Part shown: positions 1 to 9,540 of the stretch, piece after piece
Layout: every line of letters starts with the position of its first letter
Position numbering within the stretch: position 1 is the stretch's first letter
NCBI GenBank assembly: GCA_018815325.1
Contig: JAHIYE010000021.1
Coordinates: 186,001-250,000 of the forward strand
Direction of reading: 5' to 3'
DNA length: 64,000 bases
Origin: Gammaproteobacteria bacterium
Lineage (GTDB): Bacteria > Pseudomonadota > Gammaproteobacteria > Burkholderiales > Burkholderiaceae_C
Notes under the pieces: generated by a model
What the model saw: only the letters and a program-made list of their open reading frames with translations
The model's database searches: none
Told to the model about the DNA's origin: nothing
Program-made: the position numbers and the translations under genes

Positions 1-1149
1 ACGGCAGCGATCGTCTGGATGACGAACAGGTTTGTGCCGGGTGCGACGGGTTCGGGCATTCCCCAGGTCATGGCCGCATTGTCTTCGGACGTGCATGCGG
101 AACACCGTGGCCTGTTCGTCTCCATCAAACTGTCCGTCGCCAAGATGCTCTTGACGGCCTGGGGCCTGCTGGCCGGACTGTCACTCGGACGAGAAGGGCC
201 GTCGGTTCAGGTCGCTGCAGGCGTCATGCACCACGCCCGGCGCTATCTGCCAACGGGCTCCAAGGTGTCCGAACACGGCTTGATGATGGCGGGTGGCGCT
301 GCCGGTATTGCGGCGGCTTTCAATACGCCGCTGGGTGGCGTGATGTTCGCGATTGAGGAGTTGACGCGGCGACCCGAACAGCGCAGCAACGGCCTGCTGC
401 TGTCCGCCATCGTGCTGGGTGGTTTGATGGCCGTTTCGGTGCACGGGAACTCTACCTACTTCGGCATCATCCGGGTGCAGAACTTCAGCATGGGCCTGGT
501 ATTGCCGGGACTGCTTGTGGCCGTGTGCAGTGGCGCTCTCGGCGGCTTGTTCTCCAGGCTGCTCGTGGTGTCCCTGTCGGGCAGGGCAACGGACCGTTTC
601 AGCCGCTTTCGCAGCAAGGCCCCGGTGAAGTTCGCGGCGATCTGCGGTCTCGTGGTGGCCATCCTGGGCATGGTCAGCTATGGCGGCACTTATGGCAGCG
701 GTTACGAGCACACACGTGACATGCTGGAGGGCACTGGCGAGTCTTCACCTGTGTTTGTGCTGCTCAAATTCATTGCGACCTGGGTGACTGTCTGGTCAGG
801 TGTTCCGGGTGGTTTGTTTGCGCCCGCGCTGACCATTGGCGGCGCACTGGGCAATGACATTGCGCAGTTGCTAACCTATGTCAACCCGCCAACGCTCATT
901 GCGCTGGGCATGGCCGCCTTTTTGGCTGCCGTGACACAGGCACCGCTCACGGCTTTCATCATCGTGATGGAAATGGTGGATGGTCATGCGCTGGTGCTCA
1001 GCCTGATGGCCAGCGCGCTGATCGCCAGTGGTGTGTCCCGCCTCATCAGTGCGCCTTTGTATGCCACGCTGGCGGAGCTGCAGTTGCTGCGCCTGCCCAG
1101 GAAAGAGGAAGACGAAAAAAAGGAGCCCCGAAGGGCTCCAAGCTCGTAG
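1..1149 (+). CDS. ClC-family chloride channel/antiporter (5' truncated by window edge)
   Basis: This is a ClC voltage-gated chloride channel or Cl-/H+ antiporter of the inner membrane. The reading frame is already open at base 1, so the N-terminus lies outside the window. The selectivity-filter motif GSGIPQV is followed by GREGPSVQ with the gating glutamate, then the conserved FNTPLGGVMFAIEEL helix, GVPGGLFAPALTIGGALG, and QAPLTAFIIVMEM near the end. The rest is hydrophobic helices. No C-terminal CBS domains are present; the protein ends in a short charged tail rich in Lys, Glu and Arg. The last codons overlap a hairpin that serves the opposite strand. Whether it is a channel or an exchanger cannot be told. 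Confidence 0.93.
   Translation, partial: TAAIVWMTNRFVPGATGSGIPQVMAALSSDVHAEHRGLFVSIKLSVAKMLLTAWGLLAGLSLGREGPSVQVAAGVMHHARRYLPTGSKVSEHGLMMAGGAAGIAAAFNTPLGGVMFAIEELTRRPEQRSNGLLLSAIVLGGLMAVSVHGNSTYFGIIRVQNFSMGLVLPGLLVAVCSGALGGLFSRLLVVSLSGRATDRFSRFRSKAPVKFAAICGLVVAILGMVSYGGTYGSGYEHTRDMLEGTGESSPVFVLLKFIATWVTVWSGVPGGLFAPALTIGGALGNDIAQLLTYVNPPTLIALGMAAFLAAVTQAPLTAFIIVMEMVDGHALVLSLMASALIASGVSRLISAPLYATLAELQLLRLPRKEEDEKKEPRRAPSS
1115..1139 (-). terminator. Intrinsic terminator for the usp/sulP transcript
   Basis: A perfect 7-bp stem (1122-1128 with 1133-1139) closes a four-base loop. On the minus strand it is followed by seven U residues (A-tract 1115-1121 on the plus strand). It lies downstream of the minus-strand usp gene but inside the last codons of the plus-strand ClC gene. 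On the plus strand there is no T-tract after the stem, so it should stop leftward transcripts only. Confidence 0.75.
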
Positions 1150-1269
1150 TGCTGATCCTGGCATGGCAAGGACAACAGCTACATTATATATTTGAACAAA
1201 TGCGTGTTGGAGCGCTGTCGTTTCTGGCCGTGCGACCAGAGCTGTAAACCCTGACGCTCGGCATCAGCA

Positions 1270-2127
1270 TCAGCGAAGAATCAGCACCGGCACTTCGCTC
1301 AAGCGCAGCAGGGTCGTGGTCGTGCTGCCCACAATGAGCTGACGGATGCGTGAGTGGCCATAGGCCCCCATGACCAGCAAGGTGGCCTCCTGTGCCTTGA
1401 GAATCGCAGGCAGTACCTGTTCCGGCTCACCCGCTGTAATCTCCATATCGACCTGAAAGCCTGCCGAGATGAGCGTCTGGCAAGCTTCGGAGAGCTGGCC
1501 GCGCGCAGCGGGCGTGTCATGGCCGGCCATCGCGACCAGTGCCGGCAGTCCCTTGAGCATTGGGCTTGCAGCCACTGTCGCAATGGTTTTGCGTGCCGTG
1601 GGGCTGCCGTCGAACGCCATGACAAAACGCTTGGGCGGGATGCATCGCTCACCCGTGGCGACAAGGACTGGCCGCTTGACGGAGCGGATCACGCGCTCAA
1701 CATGATGGTCTAGATGGAGTCTGGATGGCGCCGCTGCATGGTAGTGCTCCCCGAGGACAAACAGGCGTGCATCCGGCTCAAGCGCCAGTACGGTATCCAC
1801 CAATTCCCCGTGGCGCAATTGCGCATCCAGCGGCGAGACGCCTGCGGCAGTAGCACGCTCCCGGGCTGACGCAAGCAACTGGCGGCCTGCCTCCTGAGCC
1901 AGCTTGCTGCGCTGCCGATCCAGCTCGCTCAACTCCTGCAGCAGGGCTTCATGTGCACCCAGCCCGATGGAGCCGCTGTAGTCACGCAAGCTGGCCCGTT
2001 CAGGGTGGCGTTCCAGCACATGCAGGAACTCCAGGGGAACATCGAGCCGCTGTGCTGACCAGATCGCCCAGTCGATCACGGCCGAAGTGTTGGCAAGGCC
2101 ATCGATGCAGGCATAGACTTTGTTCAT
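1270..2127 (-). CDS. Tandem-domain universal stress protein (UspA family)
   Basis: A 285-residue cytoplasmic protein made of two UspA-like domains, roughly residues 1-145 and 146-285. The second domain ends with the nucleotide-binding pattern GAYGHSRIRQLIVGS (G-x2-G-x9-G-S), so ATP binding is expected. The first domain has a degenerate version around GEHYHA. Its start lies 11 bp after the stop of the SulP gene, so the two probably form one transcript. Usp proteins modulate survival under stress; a link to the transporter is inferred from gene order alone. The predicted terminator for this unit lies about 130 bp downstream. Confidence 0.9.
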   Translation of the reverse strand: MNKVYACIDGLANTSAVIDWAIWSAQRLDVPLEFLHVLERHPERASLRDYSGSIGLGAHEALLQELSELDRQRSKLAQEAGRQLLASARERATAAGVSPLDAQLRHGELVDTVLALEPDARLFVLGEHYHAAAPSRLHLDHHVERVIRSVKRPVLVATGERCIPPKRFVMAFDGSPTARKTIATVAASPMLKGLPALVAMAGHDTPAARGQLSEACQTLISAGFQVDMEITAGEPEQVLPAILKAQEATLLVMGAYGHSRIRQLIVGSTTTTLLRLSEVPVLILR

Positions 2128-2138
2128 TTGGTATTCCT

Positions 2139-3617
2139 TCAGTGCATCAGTTGTTCAATGGCGCCGGGTTTGTCATGCAGGGCAAACCGGTCCATCATGG
2201 TGGCGCTGGCTGCATCCAGGCCGACGACCTCCACCTCGGTGCCTTCCCGTTTGAACTTGAGCACGACCTTGTCCAGCGCGCTGATGGCGGTGATGTCCCA
2301 GAAGTGGGCTCGACTCACGTCAATGCGCACCTGCTCCACCACCTCCTTGAAGTCGAAGCCAGCAATAAAGGCTTCGGAGGAGGCGAAGAAGACCTGCCCC
2401 ACCACGTTGTAGGTGCGCAGAGCGTCGTGTGCATCGTTGCTGCGGTCAATCCGCAGCACGCGTCCGACCTTGTGGGCAAAGAAGATGCCTGAGAGCAGAA
2501 CGCCGACAAACACCCCCTTGGCGAGGTCGTGCGTGGAGACCGTGACGACCACCGTGGCCAGCATCACGATGGAGGAGCTTGGCGGATGCTCGCGCAGCTT
2601 GCGTAGCGAGTCCCAGCTGAAGGTGCCGATGCTCACCATGATCATTACGGCGACCAGCGCCGCCATGGGGATCTGGCCTACCCAGGGGCCAAGGAACACC
2701 ACCATGATGAGCAGGAAGATGCCGGCGGCCAACGTCGACAGGCGGCCGCGACCGCCAGACTTCACGTTGATCATGGACTGTCCGATCATGGCGCAACCCG
2801 CCATGCCACCAATAAAGCCGGTGGCGATGTTGGCCACGCCTTGCCCCACGCACTCACGGTTCTTGTTGCTGGCGGTATCGGTCAGCTCATCCACGATAGA
2901 GGCCGTCATCATCGACTCGAGCAGTCCGACCACGGCGAGTGTCACCGAGTAGGGCAGGATGATCCGCAGTGTCTCCAGGTTCAGCGGCATGTCGGGCAGC
3001 AGGAAGACCGGCAGACTGTCGGGCAGTTCACCCATGTCGCCCACGGTACGGATGTCCAGGTTGAATGCGAGTGCCACGCCGGTAAGCACGAGAATGCACA
3101 CGAGCGGTGAAGGCACGGCCCTGGTGAGGTAGGGCAGGCCGTAGATGATGACCAGACCTGCCGCCGTCATGGCATACACCACCCAGCTGACGTGGGTGAG
3201 TTCAGGCAACTGGGCCAGAAAAATCAGGATGGCCAGCGCATTGACGAAGCCGGTGATGACAGAGCGCGAGACAAAGCGCATCAATGAACCGAGTTTGAGT
3301 GCGCCCGCGACAATCTGCAGCACCCCCGTCAACACCGTGGCAGCGAGCAGATACTGCAGGCCATGATCCTTGACGAGGCTCACCATCACCAGCGCCATCG
3401 CACCGGTGGCGGCCGAAATCATGCCGGGGCGTCCGCCAGCGAACGCGATCACGACCGCCATGCTGAAGGAGGCATAGAGGCCGACCTTGGGATCTACCCC
3501 GGCAATGATGGAGAACGCGATGGCCTCGGGGATCAGGGCGAGCGCCACAACGAGGCCGGCGAGCAGGTCGCCACGAATATTGGACAGCCAGTCCTGTCGG
3601 ATGGAGGAGGTGAGCAT
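2139..3617 (-). CDS. SulP-family anion transporter with STAS domain
   Basis: An inner-membrane anion transporter of the SulP/SLC26 family, about 492 residues. The first ~380 residues are hydrophobic helices with the typical start [20 protein letters not shown] and the segment [17 protein letters not shown]. The C-terminal ~95 residues form a STAS domain with the signature [16 protein letters not shown]. The substrate may be sulfate or bicarbonate and cannot be decided from sequence. I chose the ATG at 3617; a TTG two codons upstream is possible, and an in-frame stop closes the frame just above it. Neither start has a clear Shine-Dalgarno. The gene is followed closely by usp. Confidence 0.9.
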   Translation of the reverse strand: MLTSSIRQDWLSNIRGDLLAGLVVALALIPEAIAFSIIAGVDPKVGLYASFSMAVVIAFAGGRPGMISAATGAMALVMVSLVKDHGLQYLLAATVLTGVLQIVAGALKLGSLMRFVSRSVITGFVNALAILIFLAQLPELTHVSWVVYAMTAAGLVIIYGLPYLTRAVPSPLVCILVLTGVALAFNLDIRTVGDMGELPDSLPVFLLPDMPLNLETLRIILPYSVTLAVVGLLESMMTASIVDELTDTASNKNRECVGQGVANIATGFIGGMAGCAMIGQSMINVKSGGRGRLSTLAAGIFLLIMVVFLGPWVGQIPMAALVAVMIMVSIGTFSWDSLRKLREHPPSSSIVMLATVVVTVSTHDLAKGVFVGVLLSGIFFAHKVGRVLRIDRSNDAHDALRTYNVVGQVFFASSEAFIAGFDFKEVVEQVRIDVSRAHFWDITAISALDKVVLKFKREGTEVEVVGLDAASATMMDRFALHDKPGAIEQLMH

Positions 3618-3867
3618 GGGCAATCAATGGAAGTCTGAAATGCGCTGGGTCAGCGGAAGGCGCGGGGGAGCTGAGCGCGAGAAAGTGCCAGTCAGGATGA
3701 ACTGGCGCAGTAAAAAAGACAGGGATGCAACGCGGTATCTGGCTGTATCACGATGCCAGATAAGCGGCGTGGCAGCGCTGATGCAATGCCATATTTTAAC
3801 GGGTGCCGTGATCGGCCGCTGGATGGTCCAGTCTGGTTTGCACTTGTCAAAAGGGTGTGGACATGCC

Positions 3868-5181
<1,314 letters not shown>

Positions 5182-5200
5182 TCAGAGTCAGGTCCCCTTG

Positions 5201-7240
5201 ATGCACGCTCCCGATGCTCAGACCCTGCGCGCCCATGAGGCGGGCGGTGTCCCTGTACTGCCGCTGCGCCTGCTGCTGCGTTTTGCCGACGCGGCTTATG
5301 AGCGGCGCTTTGTCCAACACTACGTCGCCTTCTATTTCCGCTACGCACAGGTGAGTCTGGTGCTGGGCATGGTGCTGATCCTGGGGGACTACCTGGTTGA
5401 CCGTATCGCCTATGGTGCCCTGCCGGCCAATACGCTGCGGCTGACCACGGCCCTGCCGGTCTTGATCTGCGGCCTGGGCTATTCGATGCTGCCCAAAGCG
5501 CGCCGGCACTGGCAGCCGATGATGTCCAGCTTCATTGTGACCGTGGCCTTCTGCCTCTTTGTGATCCTGCTGCGCATCGATGTCGCAGGGGGCGCCGGCC
5601 TGAAAAGCTGGGTGGGGGTGTTGAACTTCACCTTCCTGGAGTTCTACTGCTTCGTGATTTTGGGTGTGCAGTTCCGCTACGCCCTGGCCTCCGGGCTCGT
5701 TATTCTGGCGGCCTTCGGGTACGCACTGTGGTGGCACGCCGGCCTGTCGGGACCGCAGGCGGCCTACTGGTCGTACCACGTGCTCACGCTCTTCATCCTC
5801 GCGGCCGGCATCGGCTGGTGGCGCGAGTACCTGCTGCGCAAGGAGTTCGTGGCACGCGCCGCACTGGACGACTCGCGTGCCGCAGCCGAGCAGCGGGCGC
5901 TCCAGCTGGCCCACTACGACGAGGTCACCGGCCTGCCGAACCGCCGCCTGTTTGCCCAACTGGCCGCGCCGACGCTTGAGCGTTCCTCGCGCAAGGGGTC
6001 GGGCTGCGCCGTGCTGCATGTCGAGATCGACCGCCTCGGTGGCGTCCACGACATCTACGGTCGTAGCCAGGTCGACACGGTCTTGGCCGGCATCACCCAG
6101 CGCATCCGCCAGTGCATCCGCGGTGGCGATGTGGCCGCCGTCAGCCCGGCAAGCGACGATCCGAGCGTGGTGGCGCGGCTCGGTGACAACGCCTTTTCGA
6201 TCCTCATCGCCGATCTGGACAGCCAGGAGCGCGCGTCCCCGGTCGCGCAGCGCCTGCTCGCGGCGGTGGCCCAGCCCATCGTCATCGACGCGCAGCCGCT
6301 GGTGCTGTCGGCCAGCATCGGCATTGCCATGTTCCCCGGTGATGCCCAGGACCTGATGGGGCTGATGCGCTGCGCCGAACAGGCCGCGCGGGCAGCAGAC
6401 GACGCCGGCGGAGCCCAGCACAAATTCTTCGACGAGGCGCTCGACGCCCGGGCCAGGGACCGTGCGCTCCTGGAGGCGGAATTGCGCCAGGCCATCCCGG
6501 CCGGGCAGCTGTGCTTGCACTACCAGCCCAAGGTCGACGTGCGCAGCGGCCGCATCGTCGGCGCCGAAGCGCTGGTGCGCTGGCAGCACCCGCAGCGCGG
6601 CCTGATCATGCCGGGCCGCTTCATCACCCTGGCCGAAGAAAGCGGGCTCATCGTGCCGCTGACGAGCTGGGTCTTGCACGCCGCCTGCAACAGCCTGCGC
6701 TGCTGGGCAGACGCCGGCCTGCGCAGCCTGCCGCTCTCGGTCAACCTGCCGGCGTCGAGCCTGGCCGACGTCCGGCTGCTGGACCAGCTGGACGAGCTGA
6801 TGCAGCACTACGGCCTGAGCCCATCCAGCCTCATGCTGGAGCTGACCGAAACCATGCTGATGCACGACGTGGCCTCGGTGATCGACGTGCTGGACCGTCT
6901 GCGCGCCAGGGGCTTCGGCCTCTCGCTTGACGACTTCGGCACCGGCTACTCCTCACTGAGTTACCTCAAACGCCTGCCGGTGAGCGAACTGAAGATCGAC
7001 CGCAGCTTCGTGACCGACGTGGCACGCGGCGGCCGCGACGGCGCGCTGGCCGCAGCAGTTATCACCCTGGGCAGCGAGCTGGGCCTGCAGGTGGTGGCTG
7101 AGGGCGTCGAGACCACGGAGCAGTCAGAGTTCCTGCTCGGCCGGGGCTGTGTGCTGCAGCAGGGGTTTTTGTATTCGAAGGCGGTGCCGCTGGCGGAGTT
7201 TGAACAGATGCTGGAGACGGGGACACCACTGAGGGGCTGA
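5201..7240 (+). CDS. Membrane GGDEF-EAL protein with degenerate GGDEF, likely c-di-GMP phosphodiesterase
   Basis: About 679 residues: an N-terminal membrane region of roughly six helices, a GGDEF-type domain and an EAL domain. Where the cyclase motif should be (near residue 327) the sequence reads RLGDNAFSI, so the GGDEF signature is lost and cyclase activity is unlikely. The EAL domain looks complete: GAEALVRW near residue 455, LELTETMLM, LDDFGTGYSSLSYLK, LKIDRSF and VVAEGVET. The expected product is a membrane-bound phosphodiesterase, perhaps regulated through the degenerate domain. The ATG at 5201 is my choice; a GTG at 5102 would add 33 residues. The gene diverges from tgt. Confidence 0.88.
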   Translation: MHAPDAQTLRAHEAGGVPVLPLRLLLRFADAAYERRFVQHYVAFYFRYAQVSLVLGMVLILGDYLVDRIAYGALPANTLRLTTALPVLICGLGYSMLPKARRHWQPMMSSFIVTVAFCLFVILLRIDVAGGAGLKSWVGVLNFTFLEFYCFVILGVQFRYALASGLVILAAFGYALWWHAGLSGPQAAYWSYHVLTLFILAAGIGWWREYLLRKEFVARAALDDSRAAAEQRALQLAHYDEVTGLPNRRLFAQLAAPTLERSSRKGSGCAVLHVEIDRLGGVHDIYGRSQVDTVLAGITQRIRQCIRGGDVAAVSPASDDPSVVARLGDNAFSILIADLDSQERASPVAQRLLAAVAQPIVIDAQPLVLSASIGIAMFPGDAQDLMGLMRCAEQAARAADDAGGAQHKFFDEALDARARDRALLEAELRQAIPAGQLCLHYQPKVDVRSGRIVGAEALVRWQHPQRGLIMPGRFITLAEESGLIVPLTSWVLHAACNSLRCWADAGLRSLPLSVNLPASSLADVRLLDQLDELMQHYGLSPSSLMLELTETMLMHDVASVIDVLDRLRARGFGLSLDDFGTGYSSLSYLKRLPVSELKIDRSFVTDVARGGRDGALAAAVITLGSELGLQVVAEGVETTEQSEFLLGRGCVLQQGFLYSKAVPLAEFEQMLETGTPLRG

Positions 7241-7550
7241 GTGGGCCTGACGATCCGCTCACGCTGCGCCACCATGCGGGATACGAGCACAGCGACTAAT
7301 CCATCGTGAGTTTTGTGGTGGACCACTTTGCGCATCCTGCGCGGGCTTTGTCGATGACATAGTTGATTCAGTCGGCTTTCGACCCGTTGTGGGTACTCAC
7401 GCGAACCGTGACAACGACAGCATTGCCTGCGATAGCTGCCATTCGTCGATATCCCCCAGATGGGGGATATTCAAACCAGTTATTGACGCAATAATCTGCA
7501 CCACCAATCAGCCCAAAGACAATTTACCCGTCTTCCGAGAGGGACTACTA
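7241..7550. other. Intergenic stretch with one strong palindrome
   Basis: I see no convincing gene in these 310 bases. The composition becomes more AT-rich towards the following hypothetical gene. The main structure is the palindrome at 7449-7470, listed separately. An upstream GTG at 7389 keeps the next frame open but has no ribosome binding site. Confidence 0.5.
7449..7470. promoter_or_regulatory. Perfect 10-bp inverted repeat, candidate operator or RNA hairpin
   Basis: Bases 7449-7458 are exactly complementary to 7461-7470 with a two-base centre. The arms contain ATATCCCCC. It lies 81 bases upstream of the start of the next gene and is not followed by a T-tract, which argues against a terminator. 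A dimeric regulator site is possible; no regulator is identified. Confidence 0.4.
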
Positions 7551-8153
7551 ATGCAACGAATCGTAGGTTTTCTAATAGTTTTTTCCCTCGGGTCAGCGAT
7601 GGCGATACCGGGATTTTTATTGCCTGGGTACTCACACACGAACATCCTGAACCTATTTACAACCGGTATTGGGATTTACTTGATGTACCGGGCAGTTTCG
7701 AGTCTATTCATTCCATCAACGGGGAACGTAGAAGTAGTGGAAAAAACTGGCACGAGTACGTTTGATAAATCGGAAGAGGGTCAAGACGAAATTGGGAAAC
7801 ACTACATTGAATCGCTGGCAGAAATCGATGTTCATAAGAGGCGAATTGCAAGTCTTGGCAAACTTGGTTACTTCACTTTGATCCTTTGGCCAGCCTTCTT
7901 GGGTGCAGGCTTTATGGCGTTTGACGCCCCAAACTCGGATAAGCAAGTTTGGCCGTATGTGTTGCTTTTCGTAGCGTTTAGCTATGGCGTGTTGCCGTTT
8001 GTAACGTCAAGGATGTCGATTTGGGCACTTGCGAGGGGGCGTACGAAAACTGCGCATGTTGTCGCTGCCCTGCCAATCTCAATCGCATCTCTCCTGTTTG
8101 CGTTGCCGAATCTGCAAAACTTGCTCTACAAGGTGCTCAAATCCGTGTCGTAG
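7551..8153 (+). CDS. Hypothetical membrane protein
   Basis: A 200-residue protein I do not recognise. It has about four hydrophobic segments: residues 5-25, 33-50, near 107-125 and near 133-150, with a further hydrophobic stretch at 165-185. A charged loop rich in Glu, Lys and Asp lies between the second and third. The ATG at 7551 is preceded by GAGAGGGA. Its codon use and AT content differ clearly from the flanking GC-rich genes, which suggests it was acquired. It stands alone, with queA convergent downstream. No function is proposed. Confidence 0.65.
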   Translation: MQRIVGFLIVFSLGSAMAIPGFLLPGYSHTNILNLFTTGIGIYLMYRAVSSLFIPSTGNVEVVEKTGTSTFDKSEEGQDEIGKHYIESLAEIDVHKRRIASLGKLGYFTLILWPAFLGAGFMAFDAPNSDKQVWPYVLLFVAFSYGVLPFVTSRMSIWALARGRTKTAHVVAALPISIASLLFALPNLQNLLYKVLKSVS

Positions 8154-8280
8154 GTTGAAACTGCCCTTGAATGACTGAGTCGGGGCGTGCGAAAAGTCAG
8201 CTAACAGCCCTATTGAGCCATTCAGGGCATTGGCATGAATTTCTGCTTGTGGCCGAAAGCGGAAATACGAGAGTGGTGGC

Positions 8281-9363
8281 TTACCGCAAGCGTTCCAGCA
8301 GCATCGCATCCCCATAACTGAAAAACCGATACCGCTGAGCTATTGCATGCCGGTACAGCCCCATGACGTGCTCGTAACCCGCAAAGGCGCTCACGAGCAT
8401 CATGAGGGTGGACTTGGGCAGGTGGAAGTTGGTGATGAGTATGTCTACCAGCTTGAACTCGAAGCCTGGCGTGATGAAGATTTCGGTGTCGCCGCTGGCC
8501 AATCCCGTCTTGGCCCAGGATTCGAGCGTGCGGATGGTGGTGGTGCCCACGGCCACGATGCGGCCGCCCCTGGCCTTGGTCTCGGCGATGGCCTGCTGCG
8601 TGGCGGCGGGCACCTCGTACCACTCGCGGTGCATGCGGTGCTCGGCCAGGTTTTCGGTCTTCACGGGTGAGAAGGTGCCGGCGCCCACGTGCAGGGTCAC
8701 ACTGGCGCGACGCACCCCACGCGCTTCCAGCGCAACCAGCACGCCTTCGTCGAAGTGCAGGGCGGCGGTGGGCGCGGCGGCGGCGCCGGGTTTGGCGGCG
8801 AAGACGGTCTGGTAACGGGCCACGTCGTCGGCGCTGTCGCCATGTTCGATCTCGTTACCCTGGTCGGGGTGACGTTCAATGTAGGGCGGCAGGGGCACGT
8901 GGCCGTGCTGCTCCATCATCCAATGCGGCTCCTGGTTGAAGCGGAAGCGGAACAGCTGCCCGTCTTCATCGGGCCAGCGGCCCAGCAACTCGGCGGTGAA
9001 TCCGCCCGTCATCTGCAGCACCATGCGCACCGGGGGCTTCTTGCTGACCTTCATGTGCGCGACGACCTCGTTGTCCGGGAGAACGCGTTCGATCAGCAGC
9101 TCCAGCTTGCCGCCGGTGGGCTTCTCACCAAACAGGCGGGCCTTGACGACCTTGGTGTCATTGAACACCAGCAGGTCACCGGCTTGCAGCAGGCCGGGCA
9201 GTTCGCGGAAGATGCGGTCCACTGGCTGGCTGTGGGTGCCGTCGAGCAGGCGCGAGGCGCTGCGCTCCGGCGCGGGGTGTTGCGCGATCAGCTCCGGGGG
9301 GAGGGTGAAATCGAAATCGCTGAGGGTGAAGACGCGTGATGCGTCCGAAGAAAGAGTCGTCAT
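8281..9363 (-). CDS. queA: S-adenosylmethionine:tRNA ribosyltransferase-isomerase
   Basis: QueA adds the epoxycyclopentanediol moiety from SAM to preQ1-tRNA, the step after Tgt. The 360-residue product begins with [19 protein letters not shown] and contains [45 protein letters not shown] and [19 protein letters not shown], all typical of the family. The frame is open 38 codons upstream, but the ATG at 9363 matches the normal N-terminus, so I use it. The last residues end in [13 protein letters not shown], also standard. Confidence 0.97.
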   Translation of the reverse strand: MTTLSSDASRVFTLSDFDFTLPPELIAQHPAPERSASRLLDGTHSQPVDRIFRELPGLLQAGDLLVFNDTKVVKARLFGEKPTGGKLELLIERVLPDNEVVAHMKVSKKPPVRMVLQMTGGFTAELLGRWPDEDGQLFRFRFNQEPHWMMEQHGHVPLPPYIERHPDQGNEIEHGDSADDVARYQTVFAAKPGAAAAPTAALHFDEGVLVALEARGVRRASVTLHVGAGTFSPVKTENLAEHRMHREWYEVPAATQQAIAETKARGGRIVAVGTTTIRTLESWAKTGLASGDTEIFITPGFEFKLVDILITNFHLPKSTLMMLVSAFAGYEHVMGLYRHAIAQRYRFFSYGDAMLLERLR

Positions 9364-9540
9364 GGTGCTTGAGGGCCTAACTAACCCGTGCCAAGTGGCT
9401 GGATATGGAAAAGACAGGGCAGAATTGTCCCATGCCTGCAGACCGGTCTCCCGTGCAACCCGAAAAGGCAGGGCCACGCATGTTGCCTGGCCGTCACCGG
9501 GGTAAGGCGGGATCGATTCGAATGGCTGGGTCTGGGCGTT

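Noticed and set aside
8162-8229. TGCCCTTGAATG with a near-mirror copy CATTCAGGGCA
   Set aside because: The pairing is imperfect and the arms are 45 bases apart; no T-tract, so it was not listed as a terminator.
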